21,049 nucleotides of DNA. Origin: JAAYKS01 sp964479435 (GTDB lineage Bacteria; Bacillota; Clostridia; Saccharofermentanales; UBA5734). Shown here piece after piece: positions 7,208 to 15,414 of this stretch. The position numbers were made by a program, and so were the translations under genes. The notes under the pieces were generated by a model, which did no database searches, had not been told where the DNA came from, and was given only the letters and a program-made list of their open reading frames with translations. The stretch's first letter is position 1; every line of letters begins with the position of its first letter. The stretch covers positions 1 through 21,049 of the forward strand of contig CAYZME010000034.1 in assembly GCA_964479435.1 (NCBI GenBank), written 5' to 3'.

Positions 7208-7265
7208 GCATATTGCCTTTACAGCTACGTGAAAGCTCGAGTGATCGCGCAAACGCAATCTCCTT

Positions 7266-8174
7266 CTAAGGAAGCAGCGTGTGCACAAAAGCTTCGGGAT
7301 CAAAATTAACCAGATCGTCCACGCCTTCACCCAACCCGGAGAGAAAAATCGGGACCTGCGTCTCAAACGCTACCGCCAGGGCCACGCCGCCTTTGGCGTT
7401 GCCATCCAGCTTCGTAATGGCAATTCCATCCACATCGGCTACCTCTGAAAAGGCGCGCGCCTGTACCACCGCGTTTTGCCCCGTTGTCGCATCGATGATC
7501 AGCAAGGTCGTACACGCCGCGTCCGGCGCTTCGCGCGCGATGATGCGGCGTATTTTCGCCAATTCAGCCATCAGATTCTGCTTATTATGCAACCGGCCGG
7601 CGGTGTCGATAATCAGCACCTCCGCTTTGCGCGCCGTCGCCGCATGGATCGAGTCAAAAACTACGGCTGCCGGATCAGAGCCTTCTGAATGGGCTATTAC
7701 AGGTGTACCGGTTCGCTCGCCCCAGGCCTGTAATTGCTGGATCGCCGCGGCGCGAAACGTATCGGCCGCCGCCAGCATACAGCGCATCCCCGCAAGCTGA
7801 TATCGCCGGCACAATTTTCCGGCGGTCGTGGTTTTCCCTGTGCCATTGACGCCGACCATCAACAAAATATTCAAGCGTCCCGGCTGGACGGGCAATGTGC
7901 GCGCCGGTCCCAAAACTGCTGCCATCTGCGCGCCTAAAACAGACGTAACGGCAGCTTTTGAGGCATCGCCGGTTTCCCGGATATGATTGCGGACCGACTG
8001 AATCAGTTGGTCGGCACAAGCGGCCCCGCAGTCGGCTTGAACCAACAGCGCCTCCAAATCCTCGAGCATCTCTTCGTCAAAGTGTCCCATGGACGCGGTA
8101 ATACGCGTAAATCCGGTCGCGACAAAGTCGCGGGTTTTCTTCATGCCGAGGCGAAAACGTTCTAATAAACTCAT
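7266..8174 (-). CDS. ftsY: Signal recognition particle receptor FtsY
   Basis: SRP receptor GTPase that docks the Ffh-ribosome complex at the membrane. It is 302 aa, essentially just the NG domain, with only a short basic N-terminal helix (MSLLERFRLGMKKTRDF) and no acidic A domain, as in many Firmicutes. G-domain motifs are GVNGTGKTTTAGK (108-120), DTFRAAAIQQL (138-148), DTAGR (190-194) and TKLDGNAKGG (254-263). The ATG at 8174 has AGGAG 10 nt upstream. An upstream GTG at 8198 overlaps the smc stop and is less likely. The gene follows smc, the usual Firmicute order. Confidence 0.97.
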   Translation of the reverse strand: MSLLERFRLGMKKTRDFVATGFTRITASMGHFDEEMLEDLEALLVQADCGAACADQLIQSVRNHIRETGDASKAAVTSVLGAQMAAVLGPARTLPVQPGRLNILLMVGVNGTGKTTTAGKLCRRYQLAGMRCMLAAADTFRAAAIQQLQAWGERTGTPVIAHSEGSDPAAVVFDSIHAATARKAEVLIIDTAGRLHNKQNLMAELAKIRRIIAREAPDAACTTLLIIDATTGQNAVVQARAFSEVADVDGIAITKLDGNAKGGVALAVAFETQVPIFLSGLGEGVDDLVNFDPEAFVHTLLP

Positions 8175-8190
8175 GTCTTTTTGGCTCCTA

Positions 8191-11100
8191 TCATTCACCC
8201 AGTTTCATCGAAAGCACTTTGGAGATGCCGCGTTCCTGCATCGTCACGCCGTAAAGTGTCGACGCGGCCTCCATCGTCCCCTTGCGGTGGGTGACCAGGA
8301 TGAATTGCGACTCGTCCTGGTATTTCCGCACATAGTCGGTAAACATATAAATGTTCGCGTCGTCCAAAGCGGATTCGATTTCATCCAGTACACAAAAAGG
8401 GGTCGGGCGCAGCTTCAGGATGGCGAACAACAAGGCAATCGCCGTCAAGCTCCGCTCGCCACCGGACAGCGGCATCAGGTTTTGCAGCTTCTTGCCGGGG
8501 GGTTGCGCGCGAATCTCAATGCCGCACTCCAACACATTTTCCTCGTCTTCCAGCACAACCTCCGCGGTGCCGCCGCCAAACAAATCGGAAAACACCACAT
8601 CAAAGTTCTGATTGATGATATGGAAATGCTCCAAAAACAACGCTTGCATCTCTTTGTCGATGTCGGAGATGACACGTTGGAGCTTGCCGCGCGCTTCTTC
8701 GATGTCGCCCCTTTGATGAGACATAAACTCATACCGTTCGCTCACGCGGGCGTATTCATCGACCGCGGACAAATTGACGTCGCCCAGTTGCCGCATGGAT
8801 TGCTTGAGCTCATGAATCTCGCGTTGAACGTGCGTCGGATTCTCGATCTCTTTTGACCAACCGGTCGCGTTGTCGTAGGTGAGTTCATACTCTTCCCACA
8901 GCCGGTTGCGGTTTTCTTCCAGCGTCGACTCGATCCGCCCTTTGCGCGCTTCTGTGCGCCCAAATTCAATTTGCAGCCGGCCGATCTCCGCGTTGGTTTG
9001 ATCCAATCGGTCCATATGGGCTGCCTGCTCGCCTTCCAATTGTTCGCGTTGGGTAGCAAAAGCCGTGGCTGCGGTATTTGCGGCCGCCAACTCGTCCTCA
9101 ATGGCGCGGATGCGCCCGGCGCGCTCTGTTACATTTTTTTCAAGGCGCCGGATTTCGTCCGCGCCACGCGCGGCTTCATCTTCCCCGCGCTGGATATTGG
9201 CTGCCAATGTTCTTTTCTCGCGTTCGATCCTTTGACGCATCTCCTCGGCAGCGTGACGGGATTCTACAATCGACTGCACCGACAAGCGCAAACCGGAAAT
9301 GGACTCCCGCAGATCATCGAGACGGGCTTGTTCCTCCCGATTGCGTGTTTCTCCCTGCGCAATTTCGCCACGTATCGTTTGGATCCGCGACTCCAGACTG
9401 GCCGCGTCCTGTTCCAATGCGGCCGCTTCAGCGAGCACAGCCTCGCGCTGCGCCTCCAATTGCACACCTTCCGCCCGCAGCATGGCAACGCGCGCGCCCA
9501 ATCTTTCCGCTTCCGCCCGCACGGAATTGCGTGCGGACTCCGCGCGCACCCGTTCATGTCCGAGCGCGGCCAGATCTTTGCCGAGCGCGGCGTGGAGACG
9601 GCCCTTGTCCAGCATTTCGTTTTCCGCGCGGCCACTCTCGCGCGTCAACTCATCGATGCGACTTTCCGTTTGGGCTACCGCGAGCTGCAAGCGATCAATC
9701 TCTCTCGCGCGCCCCAAAAGGCCGGTCGTGCGGTTTTGCGCGTAGCCGCCCGTAATCGAACCGCCCGGCAAAAGCACCTCTCCGTCCAATGTAATGATTC
9801 GAAATGAATACGCGCATGCCCGCGCCATCGCTAAGGCGTGATCCAGCGTATCGACCAGAACGATGCGCCCCAGCAAATTGCGCGCCACACCGTCATAGGC
9901 CGGATCGATTTGCACCCGCTCAACCGCAACGCCCTCATATCCTGTCATCTTCCCCGCACGCGTGACCCACTGCGCGTCCAACGTGCGGCCGGTTACAGTT
10001 GTCAAGGGCATAAAAGTCGCGCGCCCCAGCTTCCGTTCTTTGAGAAACGCGATCTCACGCGCGGCCGTGTCTTCAGAATCGGTGACGATGTTTTGAATGG
10101 CTTGCCCCAGAGCGATTTCGATCGCGGTTTCGTATTTTTCCTCGACCTGCAACAGATCGCCGACCGTGCCGACGACCCCGGGGCTCTTTCTCGCCATCAC
10201 CTGTTTGACGGCCCCGCTGTACCCTTCCCGGTTGCGCTCGAGATCCTGCAAGGTCGCAATCCGGTATTTCTGATTGGCCAAATCCATTTTGAGATTTTCC
10301 AAAGCGGTTTTGGCCGTGACCGCCTGATCCCGCGCGGCCTCCAAGGCCGCGGTCGCCGCGATCTGTTCCGCTTCCGCCGCCGTAAAGCGAGCTTCCAGAT
10401 CATAGAGCGTACTGTCCGATTGCTCGAGTGACAGAGCCGTCTGATCCCTTTCGCTGGCTGCCATCATGACATCGCGCTCCACAGCGCGCATGCGCGACTC
10501 GATCAGGCCGACCTGCCCTCTGGTTTGCCCGGCCTGCTCTTTTTTGTCATACAAGGAATCCTGGATTTTTTCCAGGCGGAATTTCGCGTCTTCCGCTTCG
10601 CGCTCCACATCGCCCAGCGTAACCAGGATCGCCTTCATTTCCTGTTCCGCGGTTGCCAGCCGCGTGCCATATGTATCCAGACTGCGTTGCAGATCCGCGT
10701 CTTTGCCCGACCGTTCGGACAGTTCGCGGTCGAGGGTCGAGATTTGCTGGAGGGTCGATTCGCGTGTTGCGCCGCTCTCACGCAGGCGAGAGCGGATTTG
10801 TTCGATGCGCTCCCGATCCACGCGATCCGAACCGCTCAAATGCGCCGCTTCGTCGTTGAGCACCAGTGTCTGGCGGTGGTTCTCCTGGATGGCCGCATCA
10901 ATCTCGCGCGATTTGACCGCAAATGACCGGGTCTCTTCGCGCAGTCGCTCCAAGGCGGCGGTTTGCGCTGCTAGCTGCTCTTGGATGGCGTTGGCCGCGG
11001 ATTCGCAATCCACCATCTGGTCCATCGCGCGGCGGATGGTGTCAAGGAACCACCCGATTTCTTTTTCCCGCAGCGCATCGTGCAGCTTGAGATAGGTTTT

Positions 11101-11736
11101 TGCTTTGGCTGACTGCTCCGCCAGGGGCTCTATTTGCAGAGAAAGCTCATTGAGAATATCGTCGACGCGTACCATATTCTGTTCCGTGGCCGCCAAGCGT
11201 CGCTCCGCTTCGATTTTCCTGGTTTTATACTTGACAATACCGGACGCTTCCTCAAAAACCCGGCGTCGATCTTCGGGTTTGTTGCTCAGAATACTGTCCA
11301 CTTTGCCTTGACCGACGATCGAGTATCCATCGCGGCCCAGGCCCGTATCCATAAAAAACATCGTGATATCTTTTAGGCGGCAAGGAATGCGATTGAGTAA
11401 ATACTCACTTTCCCCCGAGCGGTACAGGCGGCGCGTGACCTGGATTTCCGCATAGTCAATGGGCAGCTTGCCATTTGAATTATCGATCGTGATCGATACT
11501 TCGGCATAGCTCATCGCTTTGCGCGTCTGGGTTCCCGAAAAGATGACATCTTCCATCCGATCGCCACGCAGCGTGCGCACGCTCTGCTCGCCCAACACCC
11601 AACGAATGGCATCCGTAATATTGGACTTGCCGCACCCGTTGGGGCCGACAATCGCCGTGACACCTTTGTTAAAATCGATAACGGTCTTTTCAGGGAAAGA
11701 CTTAAAGCCCAGGATTTCCAATGATTTCAGGTACAT
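8191..11736 (-). CDS. smc: Chromosome segregation protein SMC
   Basis: Condensin core ATPase of 1181 aa, which compacts and segregates the chromosome with ScpA and ScpB. The Walker A head is near residues 31-39 (VGPNGCGKSN). A first long coiled coil runs to about 500, the hinge covers roughly 500-670 and begins near SPGVVGTVGDLL, and a second coiled coil follows. The C-terminal head has the ABC signature LSGGERSLTAIALLFAI and Walker B FCVLDEIESALDDANI. The length is standard and the frame is unbroken. The ATG at 11736 has AGGGAG 7 nt upstream. An extended -10 promoter lies just before it, so it can be expressed apart from rnc. Confidence 0.98.
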   Translation of the reverse strand: MYLKSLEILGFKSFPEKTVIDFNKGVTAIVGPNGCGKSNITDAIRWVLGEQSVRTLRGDRMEDVIFSGTQTRKAMSYAEVSITIDNSNGKLPIDYAEIQVTRRLYRSGESEYLLNRIPCRLKDITMFFMDTGLGRDGYSIVGQGKVDSILSNKPEDRRRVFEEASGIVKYKTRKIEAERRLAATEQNMVRVDDILNELSLQIEPLAEQSAKAKTYLKLHDALREKEIGWFLDTIRRAMDQMVDCESAANAIQEQLAAQTAALERLREETRSFAVKSREIDAAIQENHRQTLVLNDEAAHLSGSDRVDRERIEQIRSRLRESGATRESTLQQISTLDRELSERSGKDADLQRSLDTYGTRLATAEQEMKAILVTLGDVEREAEDAKFRLEKIQDSLYDKKEQAGQTRGQVGLIESRMRAVERDVMMAASERDQTALSLEQSDSTLYDLEARFTAAEAEQIAATAALEAARDQAVTAKTALENLKMDLANQKYRIATLQDLERNREGYSGAVKQVMARKSPGVVGTVGDLLQVEEKYETAIEIALGQAIQNIVTDSEDTAAREIAFLKERKLGRATFMPLTTVTGRTLDAQWVTRAGKMTGYEGVAVERVQIDPAYDGVARNLLGRIVLVDTLDHALAMARACAYSFRIITLDGEVLLPGGSITGGYAQNRTTGLLGRAREIDRLQLAVAQTESRIDELTRESGRAENEMLDKGRLHAALGKDLAALGHERVRAESARNSVRAEAERLGARVAMLRAEGVQLEAQREAVLAEAAALEQDAASLESRIQTIRGEIAQGETRNREEQARLDDLRESISGLRLSVQSIVESRHAAEEMRQRIEREKRTLAANIQRGEDEAARGADEIRRLEKNVTERAGRIRAIEDELAAANTAATAFATQREQLEGEQAAHMDRLDQTNAEIGRLQIEFGRTEARKGRIESTLEENRNRLWEEYELTYDNATGWSKEIENPTHVQREIHELKQSMRQLGDVNLSAVDEYARVSERYEFMSHQRGDIEEARGKLQRVISDIDKEMQALFLEHFHIINQNFDVVFSDLFGGGTAEVVLEDEENVLECGIEIRAQPPGKKLQNLMPLSGGERSLTAIALLFAILKLRPTPFCVLDEIESALDDANIYMFTDYVRKYQDESQFILVTHRKGTMEAASTLYGVTMQERGISKVLSMKLGE

Positions 11737-11767
11737 ATCGGCTCCCTGCAGCGGAATATTTCAAAGT

Positions 11768-11776
11768 ATTATAGCA
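11768..11776 (-). promoter_or_regulatory. Extended -10 promoter for smc
   Basis: Minus strand TGCTATAAT: a perfect TATAAT (11768-11773) preceded by the TGn extension (11774-11776). No good -35 hexamer is seen at 17 nt, as is common for extended -10 promoters. It sits in the 49-nt space between rnc and smc, giving a leader of about 25 nt that includes the smc ribosome-binding site. Confidence 0.6.
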
Positions 11777-11785
11777 TATCCCGCA

Positions 11786-12526
11786 TTACACCCCGGTGCT
11801 GCCCGGAGCGTCGGGGGCTTGTACTGAAAGCTTGCGCAAAGCAAAAGCCGCGGCCGCTTGTTCGGACTCTTTTTTACTTTTCCCGACTCCCTCGCCATGG
11901 GCGACTCCGTCGATCTCGACCCGGCTGGTAAAGACCCGCTCATGCTCTTTGCCTTCTTCCCTAACCAGGACAAAATCCACTTTGCCCGGCGGCGTGCGCG
12001 CCTGGATCTGTTCGATCAGACGGCTTTTAAAATCGAGGACCAGGCTGCCGTCGATCGCGCGTTCCAGGACATCGCGCATCAAACGCAAGATCAGATCGGC
12101 GGCCGCCTCAAAGCCTCCGTCCAACAGAACGGCGCCAAAAAGCGATTCCAGCGCGTTGGCCAGATTGGAATCTTTGTGGCGGCCGCCGGTCCGGTCTTCT
12201 CCGACGCCCAGAAGCAACGCGTCACCCAAGCCGATCAGCCGGGCCGCCTCCGCGAGCGAACGCTCACGGACCACGAGCGCGCGCATCGTGGTCATATTCC
12301 CTTCGGTCAGCCCGCCCGGGTGGTCGTACAGGGCGGTTGCGACCGCCAACGCGAGCACACTGTCGCCGATAAATTCCAGGCGCTCATTGTCGCGCTGGGT
12401 CCGGCCGGGGTTCTCATACGCGTAGGTAGAATGGGTAAGAGCCTGCTCAAGCAGGCTCTTGTCCCGGAACACATAACCAATACGCCGCTCGATTTGCGTC
12501 GGCGGTCTGTGCGCGCTCTTTTCCAT
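11786..12526 (-). CDS. rnc: Ribonuclease III
   Basis: Double-strand-specific endoribonuclease that processes rRNA precursors and some mRNAs and sRNAs. It is 246 aa: a catalytic domain (about 10-155) with the signature NERLEFIGDSVL (47-58), and a C-terminal dsRNA-binding domain (about 163-235) ending in KKESEQAAAAFALRKL. Metal ligands equivalent to E. coli Glu38, Asp45 and Glu117 are present as Glu48, Asp55 and Glu127. The position of Asp114 is Asn124 (SNLANALESLFG). The only plausible start is the ATG at 12526, which has almost no Shine-Dalgarno and follows the acpP stop by 9 nt, so translation may depend on acpP. Confidence 0.96.
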   Translation of the reverse strand: MEKSAHRPPTQIERRIGYVFRDKSLLEQALTHSTYAYENPGRTQRDNERLEFIGDSVLALAVATALYDHPGGLTEGNMTTMRALVVRERSLAEAARLIGLGDALLLGVGEDRTGGRHKDSNLANALESLFGAVLLDGGFEAAADLILRLMRDVLERAIDGSLVLDFKSRLIEQIQARTPPGKVDFVLVREEGKEHERVFTSRVEIDGVAHGEGVGKSKKESEQAAAAFALRKLSVQAPDAPGSTGV

Positions 12527-12535
12527 ACAAACAGC

Positions 12536-12775
12536 TTATTGGTTGTTTTTGATAAACTGTACGGCGTCGTTGACGGTTTTAATCCGCTCCGCTTCCTCAT
12601 CGGGAATAGAAATGCCGAATTCCTGCTCCATCGCCATGATCAATTCGACGATGTCCAGCGAGTCAGCATTCAGATCGTCGATGAAATTGGACTCGACTGT
12701 CACATCACCGGCGTCTACGCCCAGTTGTTCAACCAGAATGTTTTTCACGCTTTCAAAAATAGAATCTTGAGACAT
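12536..12775 (-). CDS. acpP: Acyl carrier protein
   Basis: Carrier of growing acyl chains in type II fatty acid synthesis, active after transfer of phosphopantetheine from CoA. It is 79 aa and acidic, with the modified Ser39 in the DSL motif (NADSLDIVELIMAMEQEFG). The ATG at 12775 has a near-perfect GAGGAGGT ribosome-binding site at 8 nt, as expected for a very abundant protein. It is followed by rnc and smc, as in Clostridia and Bacilli, but plsX and fab genes are not adjacent here. Two candidate promoters precede it. Confidence 0.97.
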   Translation of the reverse strand: MSQDSIFESVKNILVEQLGVDAGDVTVESNFIDDLNADSLDIVELIMAMEQEFGISIPDEEAERIKTVNDAVQFIKNNQ

Positions 12776-12807
12776 GGGATGACCTCCTCGTCATTACATA
12801 GTACTTG

Positions 12808-12834
12808 TTTATAGGAAGACGGGACGCTTGTCAA
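12808..12834 (-). promoter_or_regulatory. Candidate acpP promoter P2
   Basis: Minus strand: perfect TTGACA (12829-12834), 15-nt spacer, TATAAA (12808-12813). The spacer is short of the optimal 17. Its -35 overlaps the -10 of the other candidate, so the two could compete. Confidence 0.4.
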
Positions 12835-12861
12835 TATACCGCCTGCCGTCCTGGTTCTCAA
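12833..12861 (-). promoter_or_regulatory. Candidate acpP promoter P1
   Basis: Minus strand: TTGAGA (12856-12861), 17-nt spacer, TATATT (12833-12838), five of six matches in each hexamer. The -35 overlaps the pgsA stop codon. The leader to acpP would be about 50 nt. Confidence 0.55.
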
Positions 12862-13481
12862 TCGGGGAAAAAGGCCTTGCCCCGGCGGAAATAATGCACG
12901 CCGGAATAGATGGTTGTCCACACACATGCTACTACAAAAACGTCGGCGATATAGCCTAACACGGTGACCCCTGTGCGCAGCCAGGCATAGTCGGGCAGCC
13001 AGACCAGCCACCGCGACAACATCAGATGCGACAGCAACAGAATAATCGCGGTCATTTGTGTGGCGGTCTTTACTTTGCCGGTCGCGTCAGCCGCCAGCAC
13101 CTGCCCTTTTTCCATCGCCAGCACACGCAAGCCGGTGACCAGCAACTCGCGGGCCAGAATCAGGATCACCGCCACCGCGTGCACGCGCCCAATTTGCGTC
13201 ATGGCGATGAAAACAGAAATCACCAATAACTTGTCGGCAATTGGATCCATCAATTTGCCGATATTGGTTACGATGCCGTACTTGCGCGCGATCCGGCCGT
13301 CGAGATAATCGGTAATCGAAGCCGCGATGAACAGTAACAAAGCGATCCCCATCCCATATTGTTCAACAAAGTGATTCCAGGATTGGAAAAAGGCTGCCCC
13401 CGAAGGCACGGGGAGCATAAAGATCAGAATCAACGGAATCGTGGCGATCCGCGCCAGCGTAAGTCGGTTGGGCAGGTTCAC
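12858..13481 (-). CDS. pgsA: CDP-diacylglycerol-glycerol-3-phosphate 3-phosphatidyltransferase
   Basis: Integral membrane enzyme making phosphatidylglycerophosphate, the precursor of phosphatidylglycerol and cardiolipin. It is 207 aa. The CDP-alcohol phosphotransferase motif is complete: Asp58, Asp61-Gly62, Ala65-Arg66, Gly75, Asp79 and Asp83 in DYLDGRIARKYG and NIGKLMDPIAD. Several hydrophobic membrane segments follow. The start is GTG at 13481, directly after the rimO TGA with no intervening base, with GGGAGAG about 10 nt upstream inside rimO. It ends the recA-recX-rimO-pgsA run. Confidence 0.95.
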   Translation of the reverse strand: MNLPNRLTLARIATIPLILIFMLPVPSGAAFFQSWNHFVEQYGMGIALLLFIAASITDYLDGRIARKYGIVTNIGKLMDPIADKLLVISVFIAMTQIGRVHAVAVILILARELLVTGLRVLAMEKGQVLAADATGKVKTATQMTAIILLLSHLMLSRWLVWLPDYAWLRTGVTVLGYIADVFVVACVWTTIYSGVHYFRRGKAFFPD

Positions 13482-14858
13482 TCAGAGGGTCTCTCCCGTC
13501 ATTTCATACTCCATGGCCGCGACAATCCGGGTGCGGATCCATGACCCAAGCTCCGGTCCATGAGTGGGGATGGGTATGAGGATCACTGGGTCAATATCCG
13601 GCGCTTCCCCCTCACTGCGTCCACAGTAGAATAACCCATCTTCCGATCGGGAATCAAGCAACACCTCCACCTCTGAGCCCACGCGCGCCTGGTTGGAGTG
13701 AAATGTAATCTGCTGTTGCAACTCCATCACGCGGGCACAACGCCGTTGCGCGACGTCCTTGCGAACCCGCGGGCGCAACCGATCGGCCGGCGTGCCCTCT
13801 TCGGAAGAGAAAACAAAACAACCGAGGCGGTCAAACCGCAACGCGCGCAAGCCACGGAGCAACTCGTCAAAATCAGCCGCTGTTTCGCCCGGGAATCCCA
13901 CCATCACAGTGGAGCGCAACACAATGCCAGGCACCCGTTCGCGCAGCTTCGCGATCGTACCGCGGATTTCCGCCGCGGTTTCCTTGCGCCCCATACGCTT
14001 CAAGACGCCATCGGACAGGTGTTGAATCGGTACATCTAAATAACGGGCCGTGATCTGTGAGCGAGCCAGGTGGTCAATCAACGCGTCCGTCACACCATCC
14101 AGATAGCAATACATCAACCGAATCCGTTTCAAACCCGGGATGCGCTCCAGCTCTTGCAGCAGCGACACCAGGGAGGCCAGCGGCGTTTCCGTTGGCAGAT
14201 CACTGCCATAGCGGGTGGTATCCTGCGCGACCAGAATCAGCTCGCGATACCCCTGCGCCACCAGCATCTCAGCCTCGGCCATGACATCAGCCGGCAACCG
14301 GGACACAAAGGGACCGCGCATGCCGGGAATCGCGCAATAGGTGCAAAGGTTGCTGCAGCCCTCGGCAATTTTGAGATAAGCGTACCCCCGCGTGGTGACC
14401 ATGCGATCCGGACGCAAATGGAGCAAACTCCCGGGTTGGGAGCACCGCACCATGCCGGGGGCACCATCCAGCAAGCCTTGTATAACGGACGCGATTTCAT
14501 GATAATGAGCCGTTCCGACCACCGCGTCCACTTCCGGCAATTGCGTGCGGATCTCGGCCGCGTAACGCTGGGCCAGACAACCGCAAGCCACAAGGAAGCG
14601 GCAGCGCCCTGCGGGCGCTTTGTAGTCCGACATCTCCAACAACGTATCGATCGCTTCTTTTTTGGCGCTTTCGATGAATCCGCACGTATTGACGGCAATG
14701 ACATCCGCCTGTTCCGGATCCGTCGTCAAAACAAAACCGGCCTCTGTGAGGATCCGGCACATGGCTTCCGAGTCTACCAGGTTTTTAGGACAACCGAGCG
14801 ACACCACCATGACCGCCTGGGCGGTCACAGGGCGCGCCCGCATGGATTCAGTCCCCAT
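13482..14858 (-). CDS. rimO: Ribosomal protein uS12 methylthiotransferase RimO
   Basis: Radical SAM enzyme that adds a methylthio group to an Asp of ribosomal protein uS12. It is 458 aa. The N-terminal UPF0004 domain holds Cys23 (SLGCPKN), Cys59 (NTCGFIESAKKEAI) and Cys94 for the auxiliary Fe-S cluster. The radical SAM motif EGCSNLCTYCAIPGMRG gives Cys168, Cys172 and Cys175. A C-terminal TRAM domain follows (about 390-455). Motifs favour RimO over MiaB or MtaB. The ATG at 14858 has GGGAGG 8 nt upstream and overlaps recX by 11 nt. Confidence 0.95.
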   Translation of the reverse strand: MGTESMRARPVTAQAVMVVSLGCPKNLVDSEAMCRILTEAGFVLTTDPEQADVIAVNTCGFIESAKKEAIDTLLEMSDYKAPAGRCRFLVACGCLAQRYAAEIRTQLPEVDAVVGTAHYHEIASVIQGLLDGAPGMVRCSQPGSLLHLRPDRMVTTRGYAYLKIAEGCSNLCTYCAIPGMRGPFVSRLPADVMAEAEMLVAQGYRELILVAQDTTRYGSDLPTETPLASLVSLLQELERIPGLKRIRLMYCYLDGVTDALIDHLARSQITARYLDVPIQHLSDGVLKRMGRKETAAEIRGTIAKLRERVPGIVLRSTVMVGFPGETAADFDELLRGLRALRFDRLGCFVFSSEEGTPADRLRPRVRKDVAQRRCARVMELQQQITFHSNQARVGSEVEVLLDSRSEDGLFYCGRSEGEAPDIDPVILIPIPTHGPELGSWIRTRIVAAMEYEMTGETL

Positions 14859-15414
14859 CCGGCACGCCTCCCGCGTATTTGTCTAGAACATGATACACCG
14901 CTTCCGCCGCTTCTCCACCGGTAAAACCGCGGCTGGCAAGAAAACGCGCCATGCGCCCGGTCCATTTATTCCGTTCAGGCGGCGGCCATACGCCGACAGC
15001 GGCCATCTGCTTGCCAAACTTATCTTGCAGCAGAGCGACCAACTCCTCGTGGCCTACCCGAACCGGCCTTTCGGCCAACAGGGCTTCCGCAACTGCGGCA
15101 GCCACGCCCAAACGCAACAAGCGCACGCGCAAGAGGGCGGTCGATTCCACACCCTTGCGGGCGCGCGCCGTCAGGATCGCCCGCCCGCAATCGTAATCAT
15201 TGATATAACCATCGGCAGTCAAATCCGCCAATACCGCTACCGCCACCTCGTCAGGAACGCCCGCTTGACGCATTTTTTCACGTACGCGCCCTGAGGTTTT
15301 TCGCGACACGCCAATATAGCCGATCGCCGTCGCCCGGGCATCCAGATATGCGCGTGTCTTGCGCGTGGATTCGGCTTCCGGCTTAGCTATCGAGTCCCAG
15401 GATATCGTCTTCAT
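14848..15414 (-). CDS. recX: Recombination regulator RecX
   Basis: Small helical modulator of RecA filaments. It is 188 aa from ATG 15414 (an adjacent ATG at 15417 is equally possible), overlapping the end of recA by about 32 nt. The visible tandem three-helix pattern fits RecX: SGRVREKMRQAGVPDEVAVAV, then DGYINDYDCGRAILTAR, then LLRVRLLRLGVAAAVAEALL and a last repeat near WTGRMARFLASRGF. It lacks the N-terminal 40-60 residues of longer Firmicute RecX. The call rests on this pattern plus the position directly after recA. Confidence 0.85.
   Translation of the reverse strand: MKTISWDSIAKPEAESTRKTRAYLDARATAIGYIGVSRKTSGRVREKMRQAGVPDEVAVAVLADLTADGYINDYDCGRAILTARARKGVESTALLRVRLLRLGVAAAVAEALLAERPVRVGHEELVALLQDKFGKQMAAVGVWPPPERNKWTGRMARFLASRGFTGGEAAEAVYHVLDKYAGGVPDGD

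Noticed and set aside
8089..8856. Long plus-strand open frames, such as 8089-8856, 14070-14924 and 18222-19148
   Set aside because: Each lies antisense to a confidently identified gene (ftsY/smc, rimO, murJ/cinA), has no recognisable domain, and is expected from high GC at third codon positions.
12790..12815. Possible FapR fatty-acid regulator operator near AGTACT upstream of acpP
   Set aside because: Only one half-site-like palindrome is present; the wider FapR consensus is not matched.
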